Shown here in pieces: positions 1 through 11,345 of a stretch of DNA of 64,000 nucleotides (position 1 is its first letter; each line of letters begins with the position of its first letter). A program made the translations under genes and the position numbers. The notes beneath the pieces are model-generated. The model saw only the letters and a list, made by a program, of their open reading frames with translations. It did not search any database and was not told the origin of the DNA. This DNA is from Pipra filicauda. Its lineage: Eukaryota > Chordata > Aves > Passeriformes > Pipridae. The stretch spans positions 1,921,501 to 1,985,500 of the forward strand of contig NW_024104532.1 of assembly GCF_003945595.2 (NCBI RefSeq). Direction: 5' to 3'.

Positions 1-3000
1 GCATTAGTTAGTAGATGAATAGGGGATTATTAAATAAGAGAAAAATTATGTTTTGGAACATGAAAAGATTCCAGTGTCCCTTCCTGTTCCTCTGCCCTCA
101 TCCCCTCAAAGGAATCCAATGACAAAAAGTGATGTGGTCCTTGTTAGCTTCTGCTAAGCATCTGAGATGTGTTTCAGAACACAAGATTTGTACATTTCCT
201 GGGGGAGGAGAAAAAAAAAAAAGAAAACCAAACGAACGAAAAACCCAAAAATGTTGAAAACTTGTCCTACAAGAACTTTGCAGCGCTGTACCCTAAGACT
301 GGGCAAGTGCAGTGTATTTCTGTTGATCGTTGGTCACCAGCTCTAGTGTCACGTACTGTATTATTAAAATCTACCCGACTATACAGCCAAGAGTTAAAGA
401 GAAAGTAATTTGTTGCCACTTGCAGATATACATCACTAGTAAGACGTTAGTTTATATTTATAAGCTGCACATCTGTGAATCAGTTGGCCTCCCCATCTGT
501 TAACTGCACCAGTAAACAGTAAGTCTGTGTGCTGCGTATTCCTGCATCCATCACAAATTCTTTCTTTAATTGTATGTTTATGCAACAAACCTCCACTTAA
601 GTGTATTTGAGAATGTTTTGAACAGTGATAATTAGTTTTTATGACTCAATACTACTCTTCCTAACACTGATTCAACACTATTATTTTAAATAGAGACAGC
701 ACTTTTCTCTGACAGTGTCAAAGCAGGTTTTCTCCATGAAGCAGAACTGTCCCTACAAAGATACTCCAGGAAAACAAATTTTCTCCCAGTGTTCCCAAGT
801 TATCATTACAGCATGCAAATGGGATTCTTCAGCTTTTCATAAACTTTTCTTTTAGAAGTTGGTCCCTGAAATACAATACATTGAGAGCTATCAGCCCGCC
901 ACAAAAAAGTTGTGAAAGAGCTTGGATTGCACTGGTCTGGATAACGGGGCTAGAATTGTAATTTTGGACACACATTCAGCAAGGTACAGTACAATTATTA
1001 TGACACACCTCATGAGTCAAGGACACTACTCACCTGTTTAAACTTAAGATACCCGCTTACATATATTGATTCCAAGTGCTGTTTCATTTCCTAGCATTTA
1101 TGCTTGGGTACTTCACCTAATTTCTGTAAACAAAAAGCTAATGGAGAAAAAAAAAAAAAAGAGCCACAAAGTTATACCTCTTACTGTATCTCAGGAAATA
1201 TTGCATGCAGCTTTTTGCATAATAGGGGATTTTCACAGTGTTTTTCTTGTAATGGCTTTACAGTGAAGTTGTGTACAATATGATGTTCAACTTCATAAAG
1301 CATTTAGTTACAGCATTGAGTTTGTTTGAGGAACTGAAAGCACACTTATCTATGTATCATTGTGCTGATGCAAATGGCAAAATTTTCCACATGATTAAAC
1401 ATCATTTTCTCAGGGTATTCTGTGTCCAACTGCCTGCTACTCAGTAAATGTTTAGATCAATGCATGGTTGATCCCAAGTCTTGCAAGCCTAAAATCCTTC
1501 CATATCTAAATAAACACATAGGTTTACTCAAGGCCAAAAAAAAGGACTCTGGTAGGATCTGGAAAGAATCAACTGGGTTAAAAAAAATTACTAATTTTTA
1601 AAAAACACACATACGCTTGTAATAATATTATGAACAAGGGGTTATGTTTCTGTGTATCTCTTTATTTGTTCCTTACCAGGAAAGGGTCTCACTTAGGGAC
1701 TCTTGGAGCAAAAAACGCCCACCAGTGAATGGTGGAGCTCTGCAGAAAGCACCATTGACTGACAGTAGTGACACCCACTGGCACCGCCAGCCCCAGTAGC
1801 TGCCAGAAGCTCCCCTGTAGTTGGTCTTCTGCCACCAAGCTGCTCACAAGTCCAGCATCTGTTCTTTGCTTAACATGACTGGGAGCCGTATGGACACAGT
1901 CCTCCTCTCTCATTCCTAAGGGCAGATGCCAGCGTGGTCTTATGTCACCTCCAAGAGAAAAAGCCCTGACCTACGCAGTGGCCATCAGACAAACCAGGAT
2001 CTTCAAGAACAGCAGGCTTGGCAAACCATGACAATAATTTTTAGAGCATGTGGCAGCCCAAAGAGAGATTTTCCTCAGTAAGTGTTGTTGTGATTTTTGT
2101 ATGACTACAGAGATGGAGAAAAGTCGGATGGAAATAAGATTACTGGGGATATGCAAAAATAAAGAGTGCAAAAAGAAGGAATCACCCTGAATCCATCTCC
2201 TAAATTCTTTGCTCTGAAATCCACCAGCCCCATACACCAACAGTTAAGCTTGGCAGGTAACTGGAGCTCAGTGCTAAAAGTCACGCAGTCCCCAGCTTCT
2301 CTATGAAACTGATGACAAGGGCATCAAATTGATGCTTCTGCCAGAACTGGCCAGAGTACAAAATCTCATTCCTGAGCAGATGTCAGGTAGGGCGAACATT
2401 CAATCTCCACAAGGCTTGGACAAAAATGTAGGACAGCAGCACAGAGGTGAAAGAGGTTTGGTGAAAAGAACAGACCCCAAGTCTCCAGCCAAAATATTTC
2501 AAAGCAACTTCTGGTGAGGAGACACAATCAGCAATTCCAGTGAGAAAGAATGTCGGCTCCAGCACACACAAAAAACCTTCCACTACCATCTCCCAAATGG
2601 AAAAGATATTATAAACAACGTTCACCTCACTCTCCTCCCTCCCTGTCACAGAAATGACCATGATTCTTTACTACATACCTTCAAAAACAGTCCTTTGCAG
2701 ATGAAAAGAAATAAAATCTAACCTTAAGAAGTACATTCAGAGACCCCCTTTATGCCACCACTCTGTGTTATGGAAAAATGAAGGTAGAAATCTGTTGAAA
2801 AACATTTCCCTGCTGTATTGTGATTGACATCTGACAGTGCTCAGTGGTGTCCTAACTTGGATGAATTTAAATGACAAGCTTTCCTTTATAAGTAACAGAG
2901 CTCCTTCTACAATAGAACAGCACGATTACTTCATGGAAAGGAAAAAAAGGAAGAATCAAAGTTTTTCTTCAAATCCCTGGGGGCACCCCTGACCTGTCAC

Positions 3001-3004
3001 CAGG
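1..3004. other. Unassigned non-coding DNA
   Basis: A+T-rich for the first 1.6 kb, with an A14 run at 1147-1160. From about 1690 to 2700 the composition is more even and short frames (62-92 codons) open on both strands, none matching a known family. No repeat family was recognised. Confidence 0.6.
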
Positions 3005-3300
3005 CTACGACCTTCCCTCGTTAATCTATGCAAATCGGATGACTCTAATTTGTGGCACCGATTGCTTTGCCACACCTTTAAATTCAGAGATCAGCTATGG
3101 GATGATGGCTACATCACACAGAGTTCAGATCACCTTCATGTTGCCAACATTTTTAATGCCCTGACAGATGACTTCCCCACCATTCTGGGACAAGGCAGCC
3201 CACGCAGCCCTCCAGACTACTTTTTGATTAACATCGAGACAAAAGCCAGTGGTGTTTTGCCTCCTCATTTGTGATTAGCAGCATTGCTGCTGTAAGCATT
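3005..3300. promoter_or_regulatory. Conserved-looking block with a perfect POU octamer
   Basis: The octamer ATGCAAAT is at 3028-3035, flanked by TTAATC and by CTAATTTG 11 bp downstream, that is, POU and homeodomain-type sites together. The surrounding 300 bp are free of homopolymers and repeats and of mixed composition, as expected for a conserved non-coding element. The 74-codon plus-strand frame 3050-3274 was considered as an exon but matches no family I know. Conservation cannot be tested here, so this is inference from motif content. Confidence 0.3.
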
Positions 3301-5315
3301 CCTAAGCTAGAACCCCTGGGAAGAGTATCAGATCCCAGGTCAAGGCACAGACTGCCAATATCACGGCTTCACTAACAGTCACCCAATCGCTTTTATGGAC
3401 ATGAAAAAAAAAAAAAGGAAAAAAAAAGGTATTCACTGTAATAAGCACTGGTTCCAACTGAGAGATATTATGTCAAACTCTAAGGCCTGTTTCAAAACTT
3501 TCTCCATTCACGTAACTTAATACACTTTGTAAGCCAAAAAGGGCAATATCACAGAAGATGCTCTATGTTCACCTTCCACGTCACACAAAGGCCATGGAAG
3601 CTATTTTGTCTGGGTTCAGTGCAGTATGGGGGTTAAACTTTTTGCTTTAAATTGGGTCCTCGTCAAGAATACACTATTTTTTATTTAACCCTAACCTAAC
3701 TTATTTTATCCCTAATTTTAGCCCTTTTCTCAAGTGAGATTCTTTTCTTCATAGTGCTGAAAAAGTAGAGATTTTAATTTATATTGAAAAATGTGTTATT
3801 TCTGTTATCCATATATACATCTATCCATTTAGAATCTTACTGGAGAGGAAACCTGAAACCCACTTTCCTGGAAACCAAAAAGCACATGGGAGTATAATTA
3901 ATAATAAAACATTCCAAGAATTTAATACATGCCCTATGTGATCCCTTCATTTAATGCATCTAACAATACACTCTGGGCAATGATCTTATTTGCTCACGCA
4001 CTGCAATTCTGACGACACCCAAACCTGTTAACCATCTTTTCAAACAAACACTGAAGGTTGCCAGTTGTGACAGATTTGGACCAGTGTTGATGGTAACATG
4101 GGAGTTAGTTAAAGTGATTTGATAAGCTTGTAGCAGCTTGAGGGGCGGTGCCATTCCAAATATGTAAACAACATTGTCAGCAACGCAGCCCATCAATAAA
4201 TGCAGCCTGTATCTCACACAGTCATTATTAAAATTAAATAATAATAATATTGAAAATCAGAAAAGAAGGCAGGCAGACAAGGAAAAAAAAGAAAAAAGTT
4301 TCTTTGTCTGTAGCCACAAATCAATGACATACAGCATCAGGGTTCACTGAAACACTGACAAATGTGTCAGGAACACTTGTTTTTAGCATTACTGTATTCT
4401 TTACAACTATTAGGAAGCAAGTACAAGGTTATTAAAGGCACAAAGGCTAAACATACAGTGACACTTCACAGGCTCACTCATGCTTTGTATCAGAGCTTTC
4501 ACTTTCTATAGGAGTGGATTATCCCATTTTCTCATGCCGATCCAAGTGATCTCATTACTTACAGAAGAATCCTGGCATACAAGGATCACTTTGCCAGCCG
4601 CCACTTACAACATCCCAGCAGACTATTTTTAAAGAAAAACTCTCATATTTTTCTTCTAATGGCTCATCTACCAAAAAAAAACAACAAACCAACTGAAAAT
4701 AGTTCCCACAGGGATTTCAGCCTTTGCCACTGGGGAGGCCAAATGCAATTATGGAGCCAATACTTTTTAACTGCTCCCACTCTGATGGCCAATAAGCAGT
4801 TTGGTATTCCCCCATCTCCATCTCCTAAGTAAATTGCTATATATATCCATCCACTGGCGGGCTGCCAGCGTCTTTGGAGGCTCTGCACCACAAGCATGCT
4901 CAGTGACTCCTGGCCATCTGGTTAGCTGGCTGCATCCCTCCACAATCTGTATGTTGAGGCAGAACCAGCCCCTGGAGTATCTGGGTATGGGCAAGGACCA
5001 TTTTAGGGGACAGTCTGCCTGTGCTGATTGACAAGTGACCCATTCCTTTGCTCTGTCCTCGAGAGCTTTTATCAGAAAGTGGATCCCAAAGGTCTTTCAG
5101 CATCTCATGATATACAGAAGCCCTAAGGTAGGACTTGCCATAGCAGTCCTCAAGAACAGACATGTAAATTAGTGGGAGAAAGTGTTTTAAATCAACAACA
5201 GCTTTCAAAACAAACCCTAAAAGCATCCAGGCCTCTATCCAACAAAACACTTAAATGCTCATGTAGCTCTAGAGAGGGAAGGCAGCTCACCAGATACACA
5301 CAGATGCTCGATAGC
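3301..5315. other. Unassigned non-coding DNA
   Basis: Contains A13-GG-A9 at 3404-3427, a telomere-like TTAACCCTAACCTAAC at 3685-3700 (only two units) and an AATAATAATAAT tract near 4236. Around 4.66-5.25 kb several short frames overlap on both strands; the longest (minus, 4900-5250) has no recognisable domain. Confidence 0.6.
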
Positions 5316-5450
5316 CAGATTCACTTTCCACAGCTCTGCCACAGGCTCATCTGTAACCTCGTACAAGTGATTTGAGCCCTGCCCTGCCTCATTTCCTCCA
5401 GCTGTAAAGCTGGGAAAGTCATCCTGAGTTTCATCATTGTGAATATTGTC
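5316..5450 (+). mobile_element. MIR-like SINE remnant
   Basis: In order along the plus strand: GATTCAC, CAGCTCTGCCAC, CTGTAACCTC, CAAGTGATTTGAGCC, GCCTCATTTCCTC, CTGTAAAGCTGGG and a later CATCATTGTG. This follows the order of the MIR consensus core (CGGCTCTGCCACTTA, CTGTGTGACC, CAAGTTACTTAACC, GCCTCAGTTTCCTC, CTGTAAAATGGGG, TTGTTGTG). MIRs are tRNA-derived SINEs spread in early amniotes and are rare and diverged in birds. The divergence is obvious, but the co-linear blocks make chance unlikely. Confidence 0.65.
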
Positions 5451-7620
5451 TTATATACTGGATGCTTCTCCAGTGGCCAGATACTGGAGTGATGAATTAC
5501 ACAGAGATGCTTATGCATTTAACTACACTGAGATTCTTCCTCAAACCCCACATAAAATTTCATTGAAATTTCCCCTCTAAGTAAAGGTTTTCTGGATCTT
5601 TAACAGGACATTGAGCAACGTGGGTAAAATTTGCAAGGGAAAAGAAAAATCTATTGTGCTTTTCGTAATGGGCAATCCTAAAATTCTGTCAGTGTTTAGG
5701 ATGTTATGATGTGGTTCAAAGTTAACTGCAGGGGAATTAGTTCTTTAACTTCAATTTCAGGGCCTGTTCACTAAGGAAACAGACCACACTGTTTTGCCTC
5801 CCTGTTTCAGATGCATAAGAAGTCCTTATTATATATTCACATATTAGAGGGAGAAGGATCCTGTGAGATTTAAGAAATAGTGACTTGGAAAAAATTTCCA
5901 AAGGGCTGGCTGCAGTGTTGATTAATATCCAGAGAGGAAGATCTAGTGGACAGGGAGCTGCCCAGGAATTTAGGAGATATGGGATCGCAGCTTAAATGTA
6001 GGCTTTGGAGAATTGGTTTAATCTCTCCAGCAAAACATCAATAAAATAGCACATCACTAATTCAGAGGGGACATAATTCCATTAAGGTGTCTCAGGTAGA
6101 CTTGAAATAACAGGCGTTTCATCCATGATACTCTCACTTCTTCTTTTCCTGACTTGCAGCCTATCTAAATTCCATTGATTGCTGAATTTCTGCCCCAACT
6201 GGTATTAAAATCACCTTGATAGTGCAACTATAGGATAAAGACATCTGCTAATTCAGAAAGAGTATATTGACTGCCACTGCCATGAGAGATTGGTGACCCT
6301 GAAGAGGATGATACATTGGCCTACGATGGTTTGGGAAAAGCAGAGCTCCACAGTTGCCTTTGCCAGTCCATAGCTAAAGTAACCTCCCAACAACAACCAT
6401 GGGGAGACAGAAACACGCAGGAAAAGCCATCCACACAACTGAGCAATACTGCCTAACACTTGCCAAGTACTACTTGAAAAGAAGCAGAATTTACCATCGC
6501 AGACTGGAGCAGCAATGCCTGTTTCTTGTAATTAAAGGGTTAGTTCCACTTCCAAGCTAAGACTGGAGCCAAACATGGCTTATGCAATTCCAAATCCAAG
6601 GGGCTCCATGCACAGGCTGCTGTGCTTCACTGCCCCCAGCACCAAGCCCTCTGACAGAGCAGATGAAGGGCTGCATTTCACAGGAAGTACAGTTAGAAAC
6701 CATTGCTGGTTCTCAAGGTGCTGCTGTAATCCACATGTTTAAAAAGCTTTCAATTCAAGCAGTAGTGATTAATTGAAGGGAAGCTGTGTTCCTGCCCCTC
6801 CCATGGCATCTGAGCCCATCTCACCTCTGAAATAACAAGGGGTTAAGATTTGCCACCAATGTACCACCTACGTTTTTAAGGTTATAAAAATGGGATGCTT
6901 ACACTTTTCCTAACCCCTCACCAATGACCAGACCCATATGTAAATTTCACACAGTAGTATTTAGTAGCATAATTAATCCCTACTTTATGTTATGAGTAAT
7001 ATTTCCTATTCCCGACCCTGCAACGTCCTTTAAGAAGATCCATGTTCCAATTAGACTAGCCCATCGGCACTCTTTTAATGAGCAGATTAATCATTCAGAT
7101 GGGTACAATGGTGTCATCACAGGTTTTAAATATGATAATCTACATCCTAATGGTGCTGCAAAAGCCTTGGCTCACAGCAAAAAAAGGTAGGCAAAAATTG
7201 GTGATACTTTCTTTTTTGTTCTCTTTCTTTTTCCATATGACTCAAGACATGAGAATATTTGGGCAATGCAGAAAGTGCAGCAAGAGGCAGCTCAAAGAGA
7301 GGGGCTGCTGAGCAGCATGGTAATTCAGGTGCAATAATTGTTTTGCAAGGGCAGAGAGATCTTCTGGTCACTAAAAGCCTTCTGTCATGATGAGCAAAAG
7401 TTTCAGTTCTGTCTTGTCAGCCTAACGCATCAGGTCTGCCCTTACAGCCTTTTCTCAACACTTATTTAAAACACATCCAAAATGTAAGACTGTCATTCAG
7501 AAATTCATTTAATTTTAATAATAATGGAGGTCTTTTCAGATCATGCCAACTTCATCATTTCCAAAGGTGGACTGGATATTTTTAAAGTCAAATAAAACCT
7601 ACTGTATTTATTTAAAGGGG
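5451..7620. other. Unassigned non-coding DNA
   Basis: Apart from the weak MIR-like remnant near 6.0 kb, nothing is recognised. Frames are at most 77 codons, and those at 7078-7311 and 7147-7371 lie antisense to each other. Confidence 0.6.
5960..6100 (+). mobile_element. Possible MIR-like remnant (weak)
   Basis: Blocks GGAGATATGGGATCGCAGCT, TTGGTTTAATCTCTCC, CATCAATAAAATAGC and a later CTCAGGTAGA appear in the order of the MIR blocks GGAGxCxTGGGTTCGAATCC, GGCAAGTTACTTAACCTCTC, CATCTGTAAAATGGG and CTACCTCA. Identity within each block is modest. A chance resemblance in T/A-rich DNA cannot be excluded. Confidence 0.35.
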
Positions 7621-7648
7621 AAAAAAAAAAAGGGGGGGGGGGGGGGGG
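7621..7648. repeat. A-run joined to a 17-base G-run
   Basis: An A-run (7621-7631) passes directly into 17 consecutive G (7632-7648). The run could form G-quadruplex-like structure and its length is error-prone in sequencing. Its complement, a C-run, encodes the proline run in the minus-strand frame at 7541-7738, which is therefore not a gene. Confidence 0.95.
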
Positions 7649-9519
7649 AGAAGACAAAAAATTCTTCTGAACTACATTATATGGGCTCAATTCCATGAAA
7701 AAAAAAAAGCTGGTATAGATTGTCCTGCTCAAATGCAATCCATGAAAAGGCTTCTATTAGAACTAGAAGTGCCAGAATTATAAAGCCAGGACCATCCTCC
7801 ATCTCTGCTCTCAGTGCAACAGTAAAAAATCTTATGTACTGCACCACTCCTTAATTGTGGCTTTGTACTCATGGGGCTTGTTTTAGCAACTGGTAGAAGT
7901 TATATCTGCTTTTCCATCTCTTAAGCTTGTGTTAGTAAGACAAACACTGCAGAACATCAGCTCCTCTGCAGACACAAAACATTGATTTACACTGTGATTG
8001 ATTTTGATATAGCCAGAAAAGAAACAGCAACTCTCAACTCATGCAGAGGTTGTCTTTTAAACCCAGCAAGTAAAGGATAGTGGTGGATACTTTTCTATGG
8101 AAAAGCTAACTGCCAACCAAGATCCATTTCTGAGGACTGTCCTCTTGTAAACAGTCCCCATGAAGTCATGACCAAAGTCTGAGTAATTCTTTCATCACTG
8201 TCTGAGGATGAACTGAGTAAGGGATATAAAATTTGGACTTATCTCTAATATGCCCACACACAGTCCACAGCAGAAGGCAACCAAATTCTGCCTCAAGATG
8301 TCTCAACTTCATTAAAACATGTTTCTGGTGCAAAGGAGTTTTTATTTCTTATCATTAAAGCAAAATCTCTTCTTCAGCAGCCAAAACCTACTCTCCAGAG
8401 TCACTGTCAACAGAGTGATTGTATTTTTCAAATCACTTTTTCAGGTAATTGCTGTCCAAAGCCTCCTTGTTTTGCTCAGATATGTAACTGTAAGAATCAG
8501 TCATCGTACTCAATTAAATTGTATCCTTCTTGGCCCTTCATCCTTTAGGATCTGATCCAGCTCTCCTTGACTACAAAGTCACCTGGATTAGAGCCATTTT
8601 GCTTAACACCAGCAGAGGATTAGGTATTTCAGTCAGGTCTTCAGGTGTACTGCCTGAACTCACTCTGAAACTGCCTGCTTCAGATAGGCTGATGCAGAGA
8701 ACCGTTTGCATACAGAAGGAAGCACTGAAATTATAAAAAGCAGTCTTGTGACCATGTACTTGCTGGGCTAGGAGACATTATTCTTACTAATGCACCTTTG
8801 CTAATGTCCACATCACAAGGATATTTTTTTTTTTTAGCATAACACTAATGTTAGTTGTCCATTATGGCATCTGGAGTCATAATGGCCAAAGAATCCCTAC
8901 AGTGAAGGAGCAAAAGGAACAACATTGAGAAAGAAACTCCTACACTGGTTACGGGATTGTTGCCGTGACAAAATTTTTTTGTAATTACTTTAAAAAAAAA
9001 AAAAATCTTTTTGCAGTGCAATAATTTCTGCTCATTTTGCAAATCCAGGAAATTATTCACAAGGCAGCACTTCAGAAGCACTTAGGAAAACCAGCCTCAA
9101 TCCTCAGAAGGTCCCTGCAACATTCCTCTTACAGATATCCCACTATGTTCACCCTGGCTGGCTTTTCTGTAGCAATGGATTCTTCTGCATCTGACAGGAG
9201 GATCTGATTGTAGCTGTCACTCTTTGCTGAGGCTTTAACTAACACTATCTGTGCAACTCTAGAAACCACATCAAATTGCAGTTTTTCCTGATTTTATAGT
9301 AATTTGCATAATAGGTCACCGTTAGCACACTGTGCTGAAGGAGAAACAGCTCAACTGAAATCTACCTTGAATGTTTGCATTAAAATATGCTCCATTTTTT
9401 CCCCTCTGCCCTCAGTTCTGTCAGCTCAGGAGTGAATTAAGGAAATACATATGTAAACAACTATAAAAATGCAAAAAATAATTATAAAATTAGTTCTAGA
9501 TGCATAATCCTGTGTGATT
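7649..9519. other. Unassigned non-coding DNA
   Basis: Holds a T12 run (8824-8835), an A14 run (8992-9005) and a 13-bp palindrome AGCACA-C-TGTGCT (9324-9336). Frames are at most 78 codons. Confidence 0.6.
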
Positions 9520-9800
9520 CATGTTATGTTCCCACCGTGATCCCAGTTCCAGAAGAGTTAATCAACCATAGCAACCTTCTAATCAGAGCAGTGAACTAAT
9601 GATCCTATTTCTGAGTAATACCAGTCAGATAAGGCTCTCAAAAGGTAGTTAACATCACTTTGGTGGAAAGGCATGACAAGTGCAAGTTCTAGCAGTGAGT
9701 AATGCATCATTCATGCCCCCTCTCGTTCTGACATTTTAACGTTATCTTGTTTTACTGTGTCGGCCTAACACTGCCACTGCTGGCAAATTAAACTGTGAAC
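9520..9800. promoter_or_regulatory. Conserved-looking non-coding block
   Basis: This unique stretch holds AGAGTTAATCAACCATAG, two TAAT-type sites (CTAATCAG, CTAATGATCC), AGTCAGATAAGG (GATA-type) and isolated CpGs retained in A+T-rich sequence (CACCGTGATC, CTCGTTC, TAACGTTATC, GTCGGCC). The mix of intact CpG and dense homeodomain/GATA motifs is enhancer-like. No coding frame of note crosses it. Confidence 0.28.
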
Positions 9801-10789
9801 TTACAAAGTGGGTGGCAATAAATACAAATTATGAGAGTTCAAAAGATGTCCCTGGAGGTGTACTGCCAGACATGGAATGTCGCTGGCTTTTCTGTCACAT
9901 AGCAATAGACAAGACAAAGTGTAGCATGAGCTGAAAAAAAGAATTAACTACATCATGGTGAAAAATGAGAGGAAAATGAAAAGAAAAAGAGAAAAAAAAA
10001 AGAAAACCAAATAAAAGGGAGATGTAAAGGCAGGGCAGGAATGAACAAAACAGCATACCTTTGGAATATAAAATATAACTCTATTTCACCTTGCAGAACA
10101 AAAAGCTATGTAAATTAGGAACCAATATATGCCTCTTAGAAACATCAACCAACTATTAAATGTCATCAATGTTATTACAAAAGTAAGCCTCTCCTCCTAA
10201 AGAAATTGCCTCACAAAACCAGCAGCAGCATGATGTTGCAGCATTTGCATCTTTAGCAGAAATTTAGAACATCCCACTCCACTTACCCACACTAACAAAG
10301 ATTTCACATTTTGTGTTGACTCAAATACATGAGGCAAAATCCTGCTCTTGTTGTCAGGAGGAAAAAAAAAAATAAAATTGAGAGAACTGCCTGAGGTGAC
10401 AACAAGGAAATCAGAAAAAGGCTCCTTGCACAGGCTTATCCCCAGCCTTTTCTATTTGGTATAGGGAGTAGGGAGATAATAGGAGCAATGAGTTTCCCAC
10501 TTGTACCCCCAAATCCCAGGAGGCTGGTGACCTACTGAGCCCCACCGAGCCAGGACCCAACACACAGTGTATCACTCGTACCGCAGATTTACCAGAACAG
10601 AAGAAGTTAGCATTTCTTCCTCCCCACAGGAAGATAAAACTTTCCATGCTAGTAATGGGGTCAGAAAAAAACCCTTGATTTTTAATATACCCAAGCCATG
10701 AAGCTTATTCAACTTGGTCTAACACCACTAATGAATCTTATAAAACATTTTATCTCCCCCGCCCATGTTCACAAACCACTCACATGAGG
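9801..10789. other. Unassigned non-coding DNA
   Basis: Purine-rich around 9.93-10.03 kb (GAAAAAGAGAAAAAAAAAAG). One minus-strand frame of 78 codons (10411-10647) has no known match. No repeat was recognised. Confidence 0.6.
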
Positions 10790-11160
10790 CTTGAAAATCA
10801 CAATAACATCTTCCCAAAGTGCAGATATCACTCACACCATATGCAGCACAACTCTTTATTTTTCCCTATAAACTATTGGTTTCATTGAAACTCATTAGCA
10901 TCACCTGTGTTAATTACACTAGCAAACCAATCAACAGCTCCTTCTTAATTAGGTTTTCTTTATTAAAGCCGGAAATTACCAAGGAGACAAAAGTCAACTG
11001 GGGAAATTATGTGAAAAAGAGTGTTTATGCCAAATTACCATACAAAATATAATAAGGAAAGGAAACTCAGTTTGTTTACAGGAATAACAAACAATATTAA
11101 TTTTCAAGGTCACTGGCACAATTATTAATTACCTGTCTTACATTTTATTGTGATAGTTTA
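10790..11160. promoter_or_regulatory. TAAT-rich conserved-looking block
   Basis: Homeodomain-type cores are clustered (GTTAATTACAC, CTTAATTAGG, AATATTAATTTTC, ATTATTAATTACC) with FOX-type sites (TTGTTTACAGG, AATAACAAACAA) and TCAAGGTCA, a nuclear receptor half-site. The 77-codon frame at 10819-11052 is lysine/leucine-rich and resembles nothing known. An A21 run ends the block. Enhancer function is inferred from motif density only. Confidence 0.3.
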
Positions 11161-11185
11161 GTCTGCAGAGGCAAGGGTAGCTCAT

Positions 11186-11206
11186 AAAAAAAAAAAAAAA
11201 AAAAAA
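11186..11206 (+). repeat. 21-base poly(A) run
   Basis: There are 21 consecutive A between a TAAT-rich block upstream and a CpG-dense block downstream. No retroposed gene, SINE body or poly(A) signal just upstream was recognised, so it is listed as simple sequence. Confidence 0.9.
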
Positions 11207-11345
11207 CCCTTTGGAGTGTGGCTGCTCTACATTTCAGCTGCCACGGTCGCTGCCGATGACGCGCACGGCGTTTTAGGAAGTTACTTTCACGAGCATTTCC
11301 CAGATGGTTTGGTGCGATGGAAACTCTGCAAGGTACATAAAAAGC
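11207..11345. promoter_or_regulatory. CpG-dense short block
   Basis: Seven CpGs fall between 11244 and 11270 (in CACGG, GTCGC, CCGATG, ACGCGC, ACGGCG), directly after an A+T-rich stretch and a poly(A) run. Methylated CpGs decay in vertebrate DNA, so such a knot suggests an unmethylated or selected element. It is too short for a CpG island. Both strands stay open here (plus 11216-11485, minus 11273-11461), but neither product is recognisable. Confidence 0.3.

Noticed and set aside
3685..3700. Telomere-like TTAACCCTAACCTAAC
   Set aside because: Only about two units and imperfect; not enough for an interstitial telomeric repeat.
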